Shown: positions 1 to 8,108 of the stretch, piece after piece
Position numbering within the stretch: position 1 is the stretch's first letter
Layout: every line of letters starts with the position of its first letter
Source of the DNA: a virus
IMG/VR virus record: IMGVR_UViG_3300008459_000008
Coordinates: 1-64,000 of that record
Reading direction: 5' to 3' (one strand)
Length of the DNA: 64,000 nucleotides
Program-made: the position numbers and the translations under genes
The notes under the pieces: model-generated
What the model was told of the DNA's origin: nothing
The model's input: only the letters and a program-made list of their open reading frames with translations
Databases searched by the model: none

Positions 1-1641
1 AGCGAAAGTAGCTTCGGAGATAAGGCTGATAGACTGAGCCATTAAGTAAGGTACGAAGATAAGACCTGGTTGGTCAGCATTGTTCTTTCTACCAAGAACG
101 ATTCTGTTATCGTTGTACTTCATATATGGATCAACATAAATCTGAATGTCACCGATTTGACCAACTGGATAAAGCTGACCAGAACCATTGATTTTGGATT
201 TAGTTGGGTTGATAGTATAACCAGCGATATCCATAAGAGCTGCTGCAAGACCCCCGTTAGTAACAGCGTACTGTGCAGGACCCACACGACCTTCAGTTGC
301 GATGTAGTTAGAAGCGTGTACCATTTTAGTGATAAGCTTTCTTTGTACAGCGTGTGTAGTTTCACCACCTGGGAACGAAGCGTAAGCAGTATCTAAATCG
401 AAGATAGTCGTAGCAGTAAGACCAGCAGTTCCGTAAGAAGTATAACCACTCTTAAGAGGAGCAGAAGATCTGTTATTATCTCCTAAATTGAAGATATTAG
501 CAACGATTTGCTTGGAGATAGTCTGAGAAAGTTCGTTTACGAGGATTGACTCCATCTTTTGAACGATATCCATACCAGTGTTAGCTTTGATATCTTCGAT
601 TTCAGTTCTTCTAAGAGCTGAAGATACTTCAATAGTACCAACTGCGATAGACTTAGAAGAAATCTTCGGTCCGATTACACCAGAGTATGTGTTATCATCG
701 GTATCACGGGACATTGGATAGAAACCAGAAGCTGAATTTGTTGGTCCGAACCAGTTAGCAGAGAAACCAGGAAGATGATCTTCAAGTGCAGACACTAGTT
801 CAATAGTGGTATCATTTGTTGTCAATGAATAAGTTCCGAGAAGCTTTAACTGATCTTTCATAGACTGTGTAGGACTTACGAATGTATTCTGAGAAGCATC
901 GAATGTGTAAGCATAGTTACCATCAACTCTTTCAGAATTTGCTTGTCTGTACGCTCTGAAGATAGGGTTTCCATCAATACGAGAGAAACCTAAGAATTCT
1001 ACAGCACCACCATAAACAGTTGGTTCAACTTGTGCGATAGCAGTTTCACCAGCAGCACCTTTCCAATAAATACCAGCAGCACCAGTAGCTACTGTCAACC
1101 AAACTCTACCACCTCTAAGACCATCTGCGGTAGGATATACACCAGATAGAGCTAATTGAGCCGGATAGTTTGCTTTGAAAGATGCAAGAGATGTAGCAGC
1201 AGTTACTTTGAATACTTGTGGACGACCAGTCGTTCCACCATTTTTAAGATCATCATATTGGAAATCAATATAAAGGAGATCTAATTTTGGACCTGGTGAA
1301 GGCTTTACAGCAACAAGGTCAAGACCAATTGTTTGAGCTGCAATCTTCATAGCTACAGGAAGGAGGTTTTGACCAAGGTCACCAGAACCTTGTACACCAA
1401 AGTTACTGGAACCACTTGCTACAGCGTTGATTGTGCTACCAGCGTAGATAGATGGTTGAGGAGAGGTTACAGAACCCATACCTGCTAATGTTGCGTTTAC
1501 ATACGCGTTTTCGTTGATTGAGTGAAACTCGGCATACTCAGACATCCAATCAAGTCTATCTTCGCCCGCAACACCCATGTTCTCAAGAACTGGAGCCCAC
1601 TTCTTAAGAGCTTTTGATTTGTCAATTCTAATGTGTGACAT
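1..1641 (-). CDS. 23: Major capsid protein gp23, C-terminus beyond the left edge
   Basis: The minus-strand frame opens at an ATG at 1641 and stays open for 547 codons to the window edge, so the gene is incomplete at its 3' end. The product begins MSHIRIDKSKALKKW and contains DLVAVKPSPGPKLDLLYIDF, the counterpart of the conserved N-terminal segment of T4-type capsid proteins. The last readable part, PGLIFVPYLMAQSISLI, matches the conserved near-C-terminal region. In this family it forms the hexamers of the head shell and is processed by the prohead protease. A candidate cleavage site is SINE followed by NA (E44), an I-x-E signal, which would remove a 44-residue N-terminal segment. The protease-scaffold gene lies just upstream in the same direction, as in T4 (21-22-23). 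The identity is firm; the exact cleavage site is inferred. Confidence 0.93.
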   Translation of the reverse strand, partial: MSHIRIDKSKALKKWAPVLENMGVAGEDRLDWMSEYAEFHSINENAYVNATLAGMGSVTSPQPSIYAGSTINAVASGSSNFGVQGSGDLGQNLLPVAMKIAAQTIGLDLVAVKPSPGPKLDLLYIDFQYDDLKNGGTTGRPQVFKVTAATSLASFKANYPAQLALSGVYPTADGLRGGRVWLTVATGAAGIYWKGAAGETAIAQVEPTVYGGAVEFLGFSRIDGNPIFRAYRQANSERVDGNYAYTFDASQNTFVSPTQSMKDQLKLLGTYSLTTNDTTIELVSALEDHLPGFSANWFGPTNSASGFYPMSRDTDDNTYSGVIGPKISSKSIAVGTIEVSSALRRTEIEDIKANTGMDIVQKMESILVNELSQTISKQIVANIFNLGDNNRSSAPLKSGYTSYGTAGLTATTIFDLDTAYASFPGGETTHAVQRKLITKMVHASNYIATEGRVGPAQYAVTNGGLAAALMDIAGYTINPTKSKINGSGQLYPVGQIGDIQIYVDPYMKYNDNRIVLGRKNNADQPGLIFVPYLMAQSISLISEATFA

Positions 1642-1669
1642 AGTGTTTTTTTATTTTTTTTTTATTATC

Positions 1670-1679
1670 TATATATAAA
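1670..1679 (-). promoter_or_regulatory. Probable late promoter of the capsid gene
   Basis: The coding strand reads TTTATATATA about 29 nt before the capsid ATG, followed by an A-rich leader. It is a variant of the AATATATA motif seen before most structural genes here. Its role as a promoter is inferred. Confidence 0.5.
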
Positions 1680-1714
1680 TCCCTTATTTTTACCTTTTTT
1701 TAGACGTGGATTTT

Positions 1715-3811
1715 TTATAGATTTTTGAATCTTTCTAAGATTGATTTCATTTCATTTTCTGCTAATCTATCTTCTTGGATTAATGGTTCAGATGTTAAAA
1801 GAGTTTTCGATGTTTGCTCTTTTTTCTTCATGTTCCTTGTCATCCAGAAGTGTTCGATATTAGCTTCAGTTGTCAGGTCAGGATAAAGTCTAGCCTGTGA
1901 AATTACGGATCTCTTAGTAGATTCGTTTAGTTGGGACCAGATTGGCTTAATGTTTTCGGGCATCAATCTAATCAATCTCTCTTCAAGAGATTCATTTTGA
2001 GCTGATAACGCTTCTTGAATAAGTCTTAAAACATCAGTGCCTGTAAAATAACTCTTTTCGTTTATGTAAAGTTTTACTTGCTCTTGTTCGTCTTGTGATA
2101 GATTATAGTAACTATCAACCTGACGTTTGTTCAAAAACCTCAAGAAATGTAACTCATTTGTTTCAGAAACTTTGCGTTTTGTAGCTTCTAATATAAGTTT
2201 GTCAATTTGTTTGGATAGGTCAGTATCCGAATTTTTTTCATATTTCATTTCAGAAGGTTCATCCATCATTTCTTCACCTTCTTCACCTTCTTCTTCATCA
2301 CCAGTTTCCATCATTTCCATACCCTCTTCATCAGACGACATTTCATCATCCTCCATATTCATAAGGTAAGATGTTTCTTCCTCATCATCCTCCTCGGAGT
2401 ACATATCTTCTTCTGGCATTTCATCCTCTTCTGGCATTTCTTCAAACCCGAATTCTTCTAATGTAGGTATGAATTTATTGTCCTTACTTTCATTAACTTT
2501 ATTGGAATTCAATTTTTCTGCAATCATACCAGCATAAGAAACGGTTTTGTCTAAATTCTCTGCTAAATATTCCGAATAAGAAATATTATCATCAAGATGC
2601 TCAGCGATATATTCAGAATATGCGATGTTGCCCTCAACGTGTTCAGCTAGGTATTCTGAATAAGCGATTGAATTGTCAAGGTGTTCAGCTAGGTATTCTG
2701 AATAAGAAATACCCTTATCAAGATTTTCTGCGATATACTCTGAATAAGCAATATTCTTATCGAGATTTTCTGCGATATACTCTGAATAAGCAATATTCTT
2801 ATCGAGGTTTTCTGCTAGGTACTCAGAGTAGGAAATATTCTTATCGAGGTTTTCTGCTAGGTACTCAGAGTAGGAAATATTCTTATCGAGATTTTCTGCT
2901 AGGTACTCAGAATAATTAATTGCTTTTTCTAAATTCTCAGCTAAATAATCATTATGTGAAATTAACTTCTCAGCAGTTGATTTTAGAGAAGTGTTTTCAT
3001 TTACAACAACCTGAACTCTCTCTGCTAAATAATCGAGATACTTAACAATTTGAGTATTTGTGTTATTCAACTCTTCATAATATTCTAAGAGTTGCTCTAA
3101 TTTTTTTGGTGCCATGTTACCTGTCTTCACAGCATTCTTAACTTCTTTTTTAGCAGAAGCAATCTCATTGATAAGATACTTCGAATAGTCAGTTAGTTGT
3201 TGTTTGGTAACGTATTCATTCTTGTTCATATTGAATAGATCGTTTATTTTTGACTCGTCGGACATTTCATATATCCTAAAGTTAGTTTCTTTTTTGAATC
3301 CAAGTGATTCGTTGATAGAACTCATTCTCGCAGAAGCAAATCCAGGATCAGCAACTATATCATAAGTAAAAAGTTTTTTAAGAGTGACTGTTCCGTCATT
3401 CTCAGTTACACCAGCGGCTCTTGAAGAAACAAAAACTGGACAACCATCTTCTACAAGAGATTGTGCTTCTTTTCCCCAATAGGTATTAAGTAATTTGATT
3501 TCACCCTCTACACGATTAGATTCTTTTATAAAGTTAGCTTTTCTGATAGTGTGTGAAGCTCTTGATAGAGATGTATCAAAAACATCGGGATGGTCAAATT
3601 CACCGTATACTACACCCATGGTGTTGATACGTTCATTCAGTTCTTTGAGACAAGGGATAAATTTCTCAGCCGTATAAATTCTCTCGTTACGATTTTTTAC
3701 ACCGAACTCGGTAAATATACCACCAAGGACATATTCCTTTTTGCCTCCAGAAACCTGTACATTCTCCTTCAAAGGAGTTGTATTGTTTTCAACAATTAGG
3801 ATTGGTTTCAT
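1715..3811 (-). CDS. 21: Prohead protease (gp21) fused to a repetitive, acidic scaffold (gp22-like)
   Basis: The 698-aa product joins two functions that are separate genes in T4 (gp21 about 212 aa, gp22 about 269 aa). Residues 1-170 are the prohead protease: GEFDHPD with His74 and VFVSSRAAG with Ser129/130 fit the catalytic His and Ser of this assemblin-like serine protease family. Residues 180-440 are helical and include eleven in-register 14-residue units of the type YLAENLDKNISYSE. Residues 450-520 are extremely acidic (Glu/Asp/Met-rich), and 530-698 form a second helical region. Such a protein should form the core of the prohead and then be destroyed. SINE at 165-168 could free the protease, every repeat carries LAE or IAE, and IVE at 6-8 could trim the N-terminus. 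The protease identity is strong. The scaffold role is inferred from position, composition and helical repeats. Confidence 0.9.
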   Translation of the reverse strand: MKPILIVENNTTPLKENVQVSGGKKEYVLGGIFTEFGVKNRNERIYTAEKFIPCLKELNERINTMGVVYGEFDHPDVFDTSLSRASHTIRKANFIKESNRVEGEIKLLNTYWGKEAQSLVEDGCPVFVSSRAAGVTENDGTVTLKKLFTYDIVADPGFASARMSSINESLGFKKETNFRIYEMSDESKINDLFNMNKNEYVTKQQLTDYSKYLINEIASAKKEVKNAVKTGNMAPKKLEQLLEYYEELNNTNTQIVKYLDYLAERVQVVVNENTSLKSTAEKLISHNDYLAENLEKAINYSEYLAENLDKNISYSEYLAENLDKNISYSEYLAENLDKNIAYSEYIAENLDKNIAYSEYIAENLDKGISYSEYLAEHLDNSIAYSEYLAEHVEGNIAYSEYIAEHLDDNISYSEYLAENLDKTVSYAGMIAEKLNSNKVNESKDNKFIPTLEEFGFEEMPEEDEMPEEDMYSEEDDEEETSYLMNMEDDEMSSDEEGMEMMETGDEEEGEEGEEMMDEPSEMKYEKNSDTDLSKQIDKLILEATKRKVSETNELHFLRFLNKRQVDSYYNLSQDEQEQVKLYINEKSYFTGTDVLRLIQEALSAQNESLEERLIRLMPENIKPIWSQLNESTKRSVISQARLYPDLTTEANIEHFWMTRNMKKKEQTSKTLLTSEPLIQEDRLAENEMKSILERFKNL
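2516..2947 (-). repeat. 42-bp in-frame tandem repeat, 14-residue coiled-coil units with LAE/IAE
   Basis: Eleven consecutive units put the first residue of the L/I-A-E tripeptide at 290, 304, 318, 332, 346, 360, 374, 388, 402, 416 and 430, an exact 14-residue spacing (two heptads). A related YLAE lies two units upstream at 261-264. Units differ by synonymous and conservative changes (Y-S-E-Y, N/H, L/I), so the array is under protein-level constraint. Confidence 0.92.
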
Positions 3812-3837
3812 GTATATGATTTTATTTTTATTTTTAT

Positions 3838-3845
3838 TATATATT
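3838..3845 (-). promoter_or_regulatory. AATATATA late-promoter motif for the protease-scaffold gene
   Basis: The exact 8-mer lies on the coding strand 26 nt before the ATG at 3811. Promoter function is inferred from its recurrence before structural genes. Confidence 0.55.
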
Positions 3846-3914
3846 AGGTCTTAAAAAACCTTATTTTTTTAAGGAGGATTTTTTATGGAGGAGTATAAAA
3901 CTTAATTTAAGTTC

Positions 3915-3922
3915 AATATATA
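3915..3922 (+). promoter_or_regulatory. AATATATA motif before the 3938 gene
   Basis: The exact 8-mer lies 15 nt before the ATG at 3938. Together with the motif at 3838-3845 on the other strand it makes this short intergenic region divergent. Confidence 0.55.
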
Positions 3923-3937
3923 AGGCTTAAACACACC

Positions 3938-4369
3938 ATGTATAAAGTTGAAATATTTCCAAAAAAAGAGACCTTTTTTGATGACCTTTTAATTTTTTTA
4001 TCCGAAAAATCTTCTCAATTCAGAAGAGATTTTTCTATTCATAATATATTAAACGATAGTCTATCCCTCGATAAAAAAAGAGAATATTTCACTATTAATA
4101 ATAAAATCAAATTAGAAAAAGTTTATGGGAGCACTTTTCAATCCTATCTCAGAGGAAATGATAATATTTATGCAATATCTCACACCATAACCTTTTTAGA
4201 ATTTGATACCGACAAAATTTATGGAATTTTGGAACCTTCAGATTACGGTGATGTCATAGATTTTTCCAAAGGTATATTGCAACCTGTTTACTATAGACCC
4301 GATAAAAATTCTAATTGGAAAATTGCAACTTTTGATATAGATTTTAATATAAGTAACATCGCGGCATGA
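3938..4369 (+). CDS. Unknown 143-aa protein
   Basis: I do not recognise this protein. It starts MYKVEIFPKKETFFDD, is lysine-, aspartate- and aromatic-rich, and has no signal peptide, membrane segment or cysteine motif. It is divergent from the protease-scaffold gene and has its own AATATATA motif. Its stop overlaps the next start (ATGA, 4366-4369), so the two plus-strand genes form a translationally coupled pair inserted among minus-strand head genes. No Shine-Dalgarno sequence precedes the start, which is usual in this window. Confidence 0.7.
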   Translation: MYKVEIFPKKETFFDDLLIFLSEKSSQFRRDFSIHNILNDSLSLDKKREYFTINNKIKLEKVYGSTFQSYLRGNDNIYAISHTITFLEFDTDKIYGILEPSDYGDVIDFSKGILQPVYYRPDKNSNWKIATFDIDFNISNIAA

Positions 4370-4770
4370 TCCTCACTAGAGAAATACTCATAAAAATAAA
4401 TGAGTCCAATTATTCCTACTATGAAGAATTGGGTTATGATGTAACGATTGGAGAAACTATAGAAATTCCTATAGAATTATTGTCTACTGGTAGTCACTAT
4501 AAAATTGAATGTAAATGTGATGGATGTGGTAAACATAAAGATGTAATTTTCAAAAATTACATAAAATATGGTAATCGTTGGGGAGAATATTATTGTCGTA
4601 AATGTTCCGAATCAAAAAGAAAAGCCACGTTAGTCCAAAATTTTGGTGTTGAGTATCCAATACAAAATAAGGATATCAGAAAAAAAATCGAAACAACTAT
4701 GATACAAAAGTTCGGAGTAGATAATCCATCAAAATCCAAAGAATTGATTAACAAAAAAATCAAATCTTAA
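4366..4770 (+). CDS. Zinc-ribbon protein with homing-endonuclease-type DNA-binding repeats
   Basis: The 134-aa product has a four-cysteine zinc-site candidate, CKCDGC followed about 35 residues later by CRKC. Its C-terminal tail carries two tandem motifs, QNFGVEYPIQNKDIRKKI and QKFGVDNPSKSKELINKKI. Repeats of the type KFGVxNPsqs-ke--kKi occur as DNA-binding modules in phage homing endonucleases and related proteins. No catalytic nuclease domain (HNH, GIY-YIG or PD-(D/E)xK) is visible. It may therefore be a free-standing DNA-binding protein or the remnant of a homing endonuclease. It overlaps the preceding gene by 4 nt and its stop overlaps the convergent portal stop by 3 nt. The DNA-binding call is from memory of the motif; the function is unknown. 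Confidence 0.65.
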   Translation: MILTREILIKINESNYSYYEELGYDVTIGETIEIPIELLSTGSHYKIECKCDGCGKHKDVIFKNYIKYGNRWGEYYCRKCSESKRKATLVQNFGVEYPIQNKDIRKKIETTMIQKFGVDNPSKSKELINKKIKS

Positions 4771-6506
4771 AACTCAAATTCTCCACCCCCACCAGCTTGG
4801 GCTCCTCCTTGAGCTGGAGCTGCCTGAGCCCCTCCTTGAGCTGGAGCTGCCTGAGCCCCTCCTTGAGCTGGAGCGGTTTCAGCAGAAGCTTCTGCTCCAC
4901 CACCGGCTTCAGCCCCACCTTCAGCACCAGCCCCACCTTCAGCTCCACCCCCTTCTGGAGCACTACCACCACCTTGAGCCGACTTAATCCAATAAGCCTT
5001 GTTCTCCTCTTTTTCCTCAGGTGTGAGTTTGAGTATTTTATCTACAAGGTAATCAATGTGAAAATAAGGTGTTCCATCAGCTTTGACAATTCCCAACAAA
5101 GTAGATAGGAGACCAGAACGTTTTTCCAAATTACCTAGTTTTTTCCACTCTTCGAATAGTTGATTAGAATGGAAAATTACATCAACCTGATTAAGAAAAA
5201 CCTCATCATCTTTGAGTTCTGGAAATTCAATACACATCTGTAATTTGATCGGCTTTACAATAATTTCTTTATAATTTGCTCTTATTCGACTTATGAAATT
5301 ATTGAATTTAACCTCGTCTCTTGTCATCGAGGCTGCATCATCAAATACTGTTCCTCCTCCATTTTCCTTATCAAATCTCTGGAATGGAATTTTAGAAGCT
5401 CTTTTCAACGCATTGAAAAACCAGGTCAACATATCATTCTCATTTAAATTGTGACCCTCCGGACTGACTAATTCCATAGCTGGTGTGCCAGCATCTCCCT
5501 CGGGAAACCAAATCTGTTTATTGTATGGTAAGTGTTTTTTTCCATTTATTGTAACAGTACCTAAAGTATCATCCCACTCAATCTCCTCTGAATAGTCAGC
5601 AATCAACTGACCTATTTGTTCTTCAGCACGTTGTCTTGGGAGACCCTTGATTGGTATGGTAAACTTCTGATAAATTGTAGCATTTATGATATTAAACATA
5701 ATTCTTGTTTGCTCAAGAATTTTTAGTTGATTATATGGTCTTATGAGGCCCTCTACATAAGATGTTTCTGAATAATCATTTTGAGTGGAATACGATACGA
5801 AAACAATTTGTGAATCTAAGAATATTCTCCTCAACTGAGGGTCTTCTGGAAATTGTATCCACAAATTACCTATTGCTGGCTCATAAGCAGGCACAAGTGT
5901 TTCTGGTCTCAATCTATTGAAATAGATAATATTCTTTTTTTTATCATCCCAAACAATTTCGAGTGCGACATATCCATCAATCATATAATCCCTCATCATG
6001 TTCCAAGCTGTTATACCATCTGAAAATCCGAACTTATTGTAAATCTTTTCAAAGAATTCTTGGTATTTGTCTTTTATCTCTTGAGAATAATCATTAGAGA
6101 TGGGACTTGGTGAACAGAAATCTTGCTCATCATCATAATCTATAGCTTCATCACAAACCGCTGATACAAAATCTCTGATTTCATCTTTTATAGAATATTC
6201 TCTGAGTATTCTTCTTTTGTCAGCGTATGACCTATCTAAATAAGGTATGGATTTTCTATTCAAAACGGAAGCCACAGCTTTTTGAGAAAAGAAATCATAC
6301 ATGGAGTTATTCTTCTGAGAATATGGATCCTCATTCATACCAACACCAATAGTATTTCTGATGATCATATCATCATACTTCATACCGAAATTCGATAGGC
6401 TTCTCAAAAGTCTATTAAATAAACCTTTGTTCTCAACAGAAGAGGATACTAGATTACTAGTACCTTGATTTTGTTGTTGATTTAGTGGGTTATAACTTCC
6501 AGCCAT
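4767..6506 (-). CDS. 20: Portal vertex protein gp20
   Basis: The 579-aa product matches the T4-type portal in length and internal sequence. It includes the DMLTWFFNALKRASKIPFQR segment and the FDDAASMTRDEVKFNNFISR segment typical of gp20. It forms the dodecameric ring through which DNA enters and to which terminase and neck bind. The C-terminal 70 residues are unusual: low-complexity Gly/Ala/Glu followed by three APAQGGAQA units and GGGGEFEF, a flexible tail absent from T4 gp20. The start at 6506 has an AATATATA motif 20 nt upstream. The position after the scaffold and capsid genes agrees with a T4-type head cluster. Confidence 0.92.
   Translation of the reverse strand: MAGSYNPLNQQQNQGTSNLVSSSVENKGLFNRLLRSLSNFGMKYDDMIIRNTIGVGMNEDPYSQKNNSMYDFFSQKAVASVLNRKSIPYLDRSYADKRRILREYSIKDEIRDFVSAVCDEAIDYDDEQDFCSPSPISNDYSQEIKDKYQEFFEKIYNKFGFSDGITAWNMMRDYMIDGYVALEIVWDDKKKNIIYFNRLRPETLVPAYEPAIGNLWIQFPEDPQLRRIFLDSQIVFVSYSTQNDYSETSYVEGLIRPYNQLKILEQTRIMFNIINATIYQKFTIPIKGLPRQRAEEQIGQLIADYSEEIEWDDTLGTVTINGKKHLPYNKQIWFPEGDAGTPAMELVSPEGHNLNENDMLTWFFNALKRASKIPFQRFDKENGGGTVFDDAASMTRDEVKFNNFISRIRANYKEIIVKPIKLQMCIEFPELKDDEVFLNQVDVIFHSNQLFEEWKKLGNLEKRSGLLSTLLGIVKADGTPYFHIDYLVDKILKLTPEEKEENKAYWIKSAQGGGSAPEGGGAEGGAGAEGGAEAGGGAEASAETAPAQGGAQAAPAQGGAQAAPAQGGAQAGGGGEFEF
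4794..4874 (-). repeat. 27-bp coding repeat (APAQGGAQA x3) in the portal C-terminus
   Basis: Three 9-residue units lie directly before the terminal GGGGEFEF, with a Gly/Ala/Glu-rich stretch upstream. The repeats are nearly identical at the DNA level, which suggests recent slippage expansion. Confidence 0.85.
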
Positions 6507-6526
6507 TAAGGGTCACAAATTTGTTT

Positions 6527-6534
6527 TATATATT
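6527..6534 (-). promoter_or_regulatory. AATATATA motif before the portal gene
   Basis: Exact 8-mer on the coding strand, 20 nt before the portal ATG. Confidence 0.55.
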
Positions 6535-6555
6535 AAATTTATGAATATTCATAAT

Positions 6556-7254
6556 TTAAGTTGGCCTTCCATATTTATTAAAGCTATTCTGTAATCTTTG
6601 GATGTGATTTTTCAAAACTGTATAATTTTCATTCACATCATCTGTCATTTTGTAAAAGTCTTTTATCAAAGCTTGTGACATTTCTTGGTCCCTTTGATAT
6701 TTTGTTTTAAGTTTTACTTTCCAAATGTCATAAAGTTTTTCAGGATCATATTTATTGATTGGATGGCCAGCATAAAGGAATGTTGGGACCTTCTCCATAT
6801 TAATTCTATGAACAAATACTAATTGAGAAATATTGTACTCTACTATAGAATACTCAAAACTATATCTGAACAATTCATCATACGTTCCCTTAAATTCAAC
6901 ATTTAGTGGTCTATCAAGGTCTATGTCCTTATCAGTAAAAAATTGGTCAAAAAAACTTGCTCTTATTTGAATTGGAATAAAATTTAAATTTATTGCTAGA
7001 ATAATAGTTAAATTTTCAAACTTTTTCTGAGCTACTGTAAAAACAGGTGAATATTTCATCCAATTAGAATCATCTTTATAATGAAAAAAATAAAAACGAC
7101 CCATTTGTATATCAGTTATTCTTGTACTTTGTACATTTTCATCTGATTTTTGATATTTGTCATAATAATAAAGTGAATTATTTTTATAATTATCCGCAAT
7201 TCCATTGCCATAAACTTTCAAAGATTCATTTACTTTTTCCAAAAGAACACCCAT
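6556..7254 (-). CDS. Conserved-type virion-cluster protein, function unknown
   Basis: The 232-aa product starts MGVLLEKVNESLKVYG and contains GRFYFFHYKDDSNWMKYSPV at about residues 52-71. From memory this resembles a G-x-(M/F)-Y-F-F-x-Y segment found in unassigned proteins of other T4-type phages, but I cannot name its function. The C-terminal part is helical and basic. It lies next to the portal and divergent from head completion gene 4, so a head or neck assembly role is possible. Its ATG is only 5 nt downstream of the AATATATATT palindrome, which predicts a leaderless message. Confidence 0.75.
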   Translation of the reverse strand: MGVLLEKVNESLKVYGNGIADNYKNNSLYYYDKYQKSDENVQSTRITDIQMGRFYFFHYKDDSNWMKYSPVFTVAQKKFENLTIILAINLNFIPIQIRASFFDQFFTDKDIDLDRPLNVEFKGTYDELFRYSFEYSIVEYNISQLVFVHRINMEKVPTFLYAGHPINKYDPEKLYDIWKVKLKTKYQRDQEMSQALIKDFYKMTDDVNENYTVLKNHIQRLQNSFNKYGRPT

Positions 7255-7257
7255 AAC

Positions 7258-7267
7258 AATATATATT
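7258..7267. promoter_or_regulatory. Palindromic AATATATATT, probable bidirectional late promoter
   Basis: The 10-mer is its own reverse complement, so it presents AATATATA to both strands. It lies 5 nt from the ATG at 7254 on the minus strand and 17-19 nt from the GTG at 7285 on the plus strand. One element could serve both divergent genes. Confidence 0.55.
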
Positions 7268-7284
7268 CAAAATCAAATAGAGTA

Positions 7285-7788
7285 GTGATCAACAGCGCAC
7301 CAAGACAACCCACCAAATATAAACAAGGGCTCTTTACTCCAAACAACAAAGATAAAGTGATAAAACTTAATTCACAAGGAGGTCTATACTATAGATCTGG
7401 ACTTGAACAAAAAATGATGATTTATTTAGATAATAATTCCAAAATAATCCATTGGGGAGCTGAACATTTGAGAATACCCTATGTAAAAACCGAATGGGTA
7501 AGTGAGACACAAGAATTCAAAACATCAGAACACAGTTACTATCCTGATTTTTATTATGAACTATTGAGAGAAGATGGTACTATTTCTAGGGTAGTAGCCG
7601 AAGTTAAACCTAATTCTGAAACAAAGGAACCTAGATTACAAGATAAACCAACTACAAAACAACTAAAAAATTTCGAATATGCTCTAAAAATGTATAATAA
7701 AAATTTGAGTAAGTGGAAATATATGATTGAATACTGTGATAGGAAAGATTTCCAATTTATAATAATAACAGAAGAACACCTTGGATAA
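7285..7788 (+). CDS. 4: Head completion protein gp4 (PD-(D/E)xK nuclease fold)
   Basis: The 167-aa product matches T4 gp4 in its diagnostic segments: YYRSGLEQKMMIYLD, a W-x-(A/S)-E-x-x-x-IPY block (HWGAEHLRIPY), YYPDF and VVAEVKP. These give a nuclease core of Glu41, Asp88 and Glu106-x-Lys108. T4 gp4 acts after packaging to complete the head before tail joining. The start used is GTG at 7285; no in-frame ATG lies upstream, and the next Met is inside the conserved core. The tail of the gene overlaps the convergent membrane-protein gene by about 32 nt. The assignment is confident; nuclease activity is inferred from retained residues. Confidence 0.85.
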   Translation: MINSAPRQPTKYKQGLFTPNNKDKVIKLNSQGGLYYRSGLEQKMMIYLDNNSKIIHWGAEHLRIPYVKTEWVSETQEFKTSEHSYYPDFYYELLREDGTISRVVAEVKPNSETKEPRLQDKPTTKQLKNFEYALKMYNKNLSKWKYMIEYCDRKDFQFIIITEEHLG

Positions 7789-8104
7789 AAATTGTTAAAT
7801 AAATAACAATGTTTGTAAATGTCGCAATAAGAGAATAAAAATTTATAATTTTGAAATTCTTGAGACTCAAAATGGGAAATTTTAAAAACTCGATAAAAAT
7901 TATACAAGCATAGTAAATCCAAAAAGGAGTTGATAAACCTAATAAAACACAGATAATATTCATCAATTTCGATAACGAAAAAATGAATAAATGTAAATGT
8001 TGTTTATCATCTATAATTTTTTTATAGACCACATTTTTTTTTGTTATTTGTGTCCATTCTACCCACACAAATAAAAGTGATATCGTATAGAGTATAATTT
8101 TCAT
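7757..8104 (-). CDS. Small multi-pass membrane protein, unknown
   Basis: From the ATG at 8104 the product is 115 aa, starts MKIILYTISLLFVWVEW, and is very hydrophobic with about three or four membrane segments, ending FIQGVLLLLL. I prefer this start to an upstream in-frame ATG at 8149, because the latter lies inside the sigma-factor gene and 8104 begins 4 nt after its stop. It overlaps the 3' end of gene 4 by 32 nt on the opposite strand, a reason for caution. A holin or other envelope role is conceivable but unsupported. The 320-nt interval would otherwise be empty. Confidence 0.5.
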   Translation of the reverse strand: MKIILYTISLLFVWVEWTQITKKNVVYKKIIDDKQHLHLFIFSLSKLMNIICVLLGLSTPFWIYYACIIFIEFLKFPILSLKNFKIINFYSLIATFTNIVIYLTIFIQGVLLLLL

Positions 8105-8108
8105 ATAA

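Noticed and set aside
2516-2947. Regular 42-bp repeats that could suggest a CRISPR array
   Set aside because: The repeats have no unique spacers, keep one reading frame and encode the scaffold coiled coil.
4797-5108. Plus-strand open frame with S-W-S-x-L-S repeats opposite the portal tail
   Set aside because: It is the complement of the low-complexity portal C-terminus and carries no independent signal.
7554-7922. Minus-strand 122-codon frame across the end of gene 4
   Set aside because: It overlaps gene 4 by more than 200 nt and conflicts with the membrane-protein frame that begins just after gene 55.
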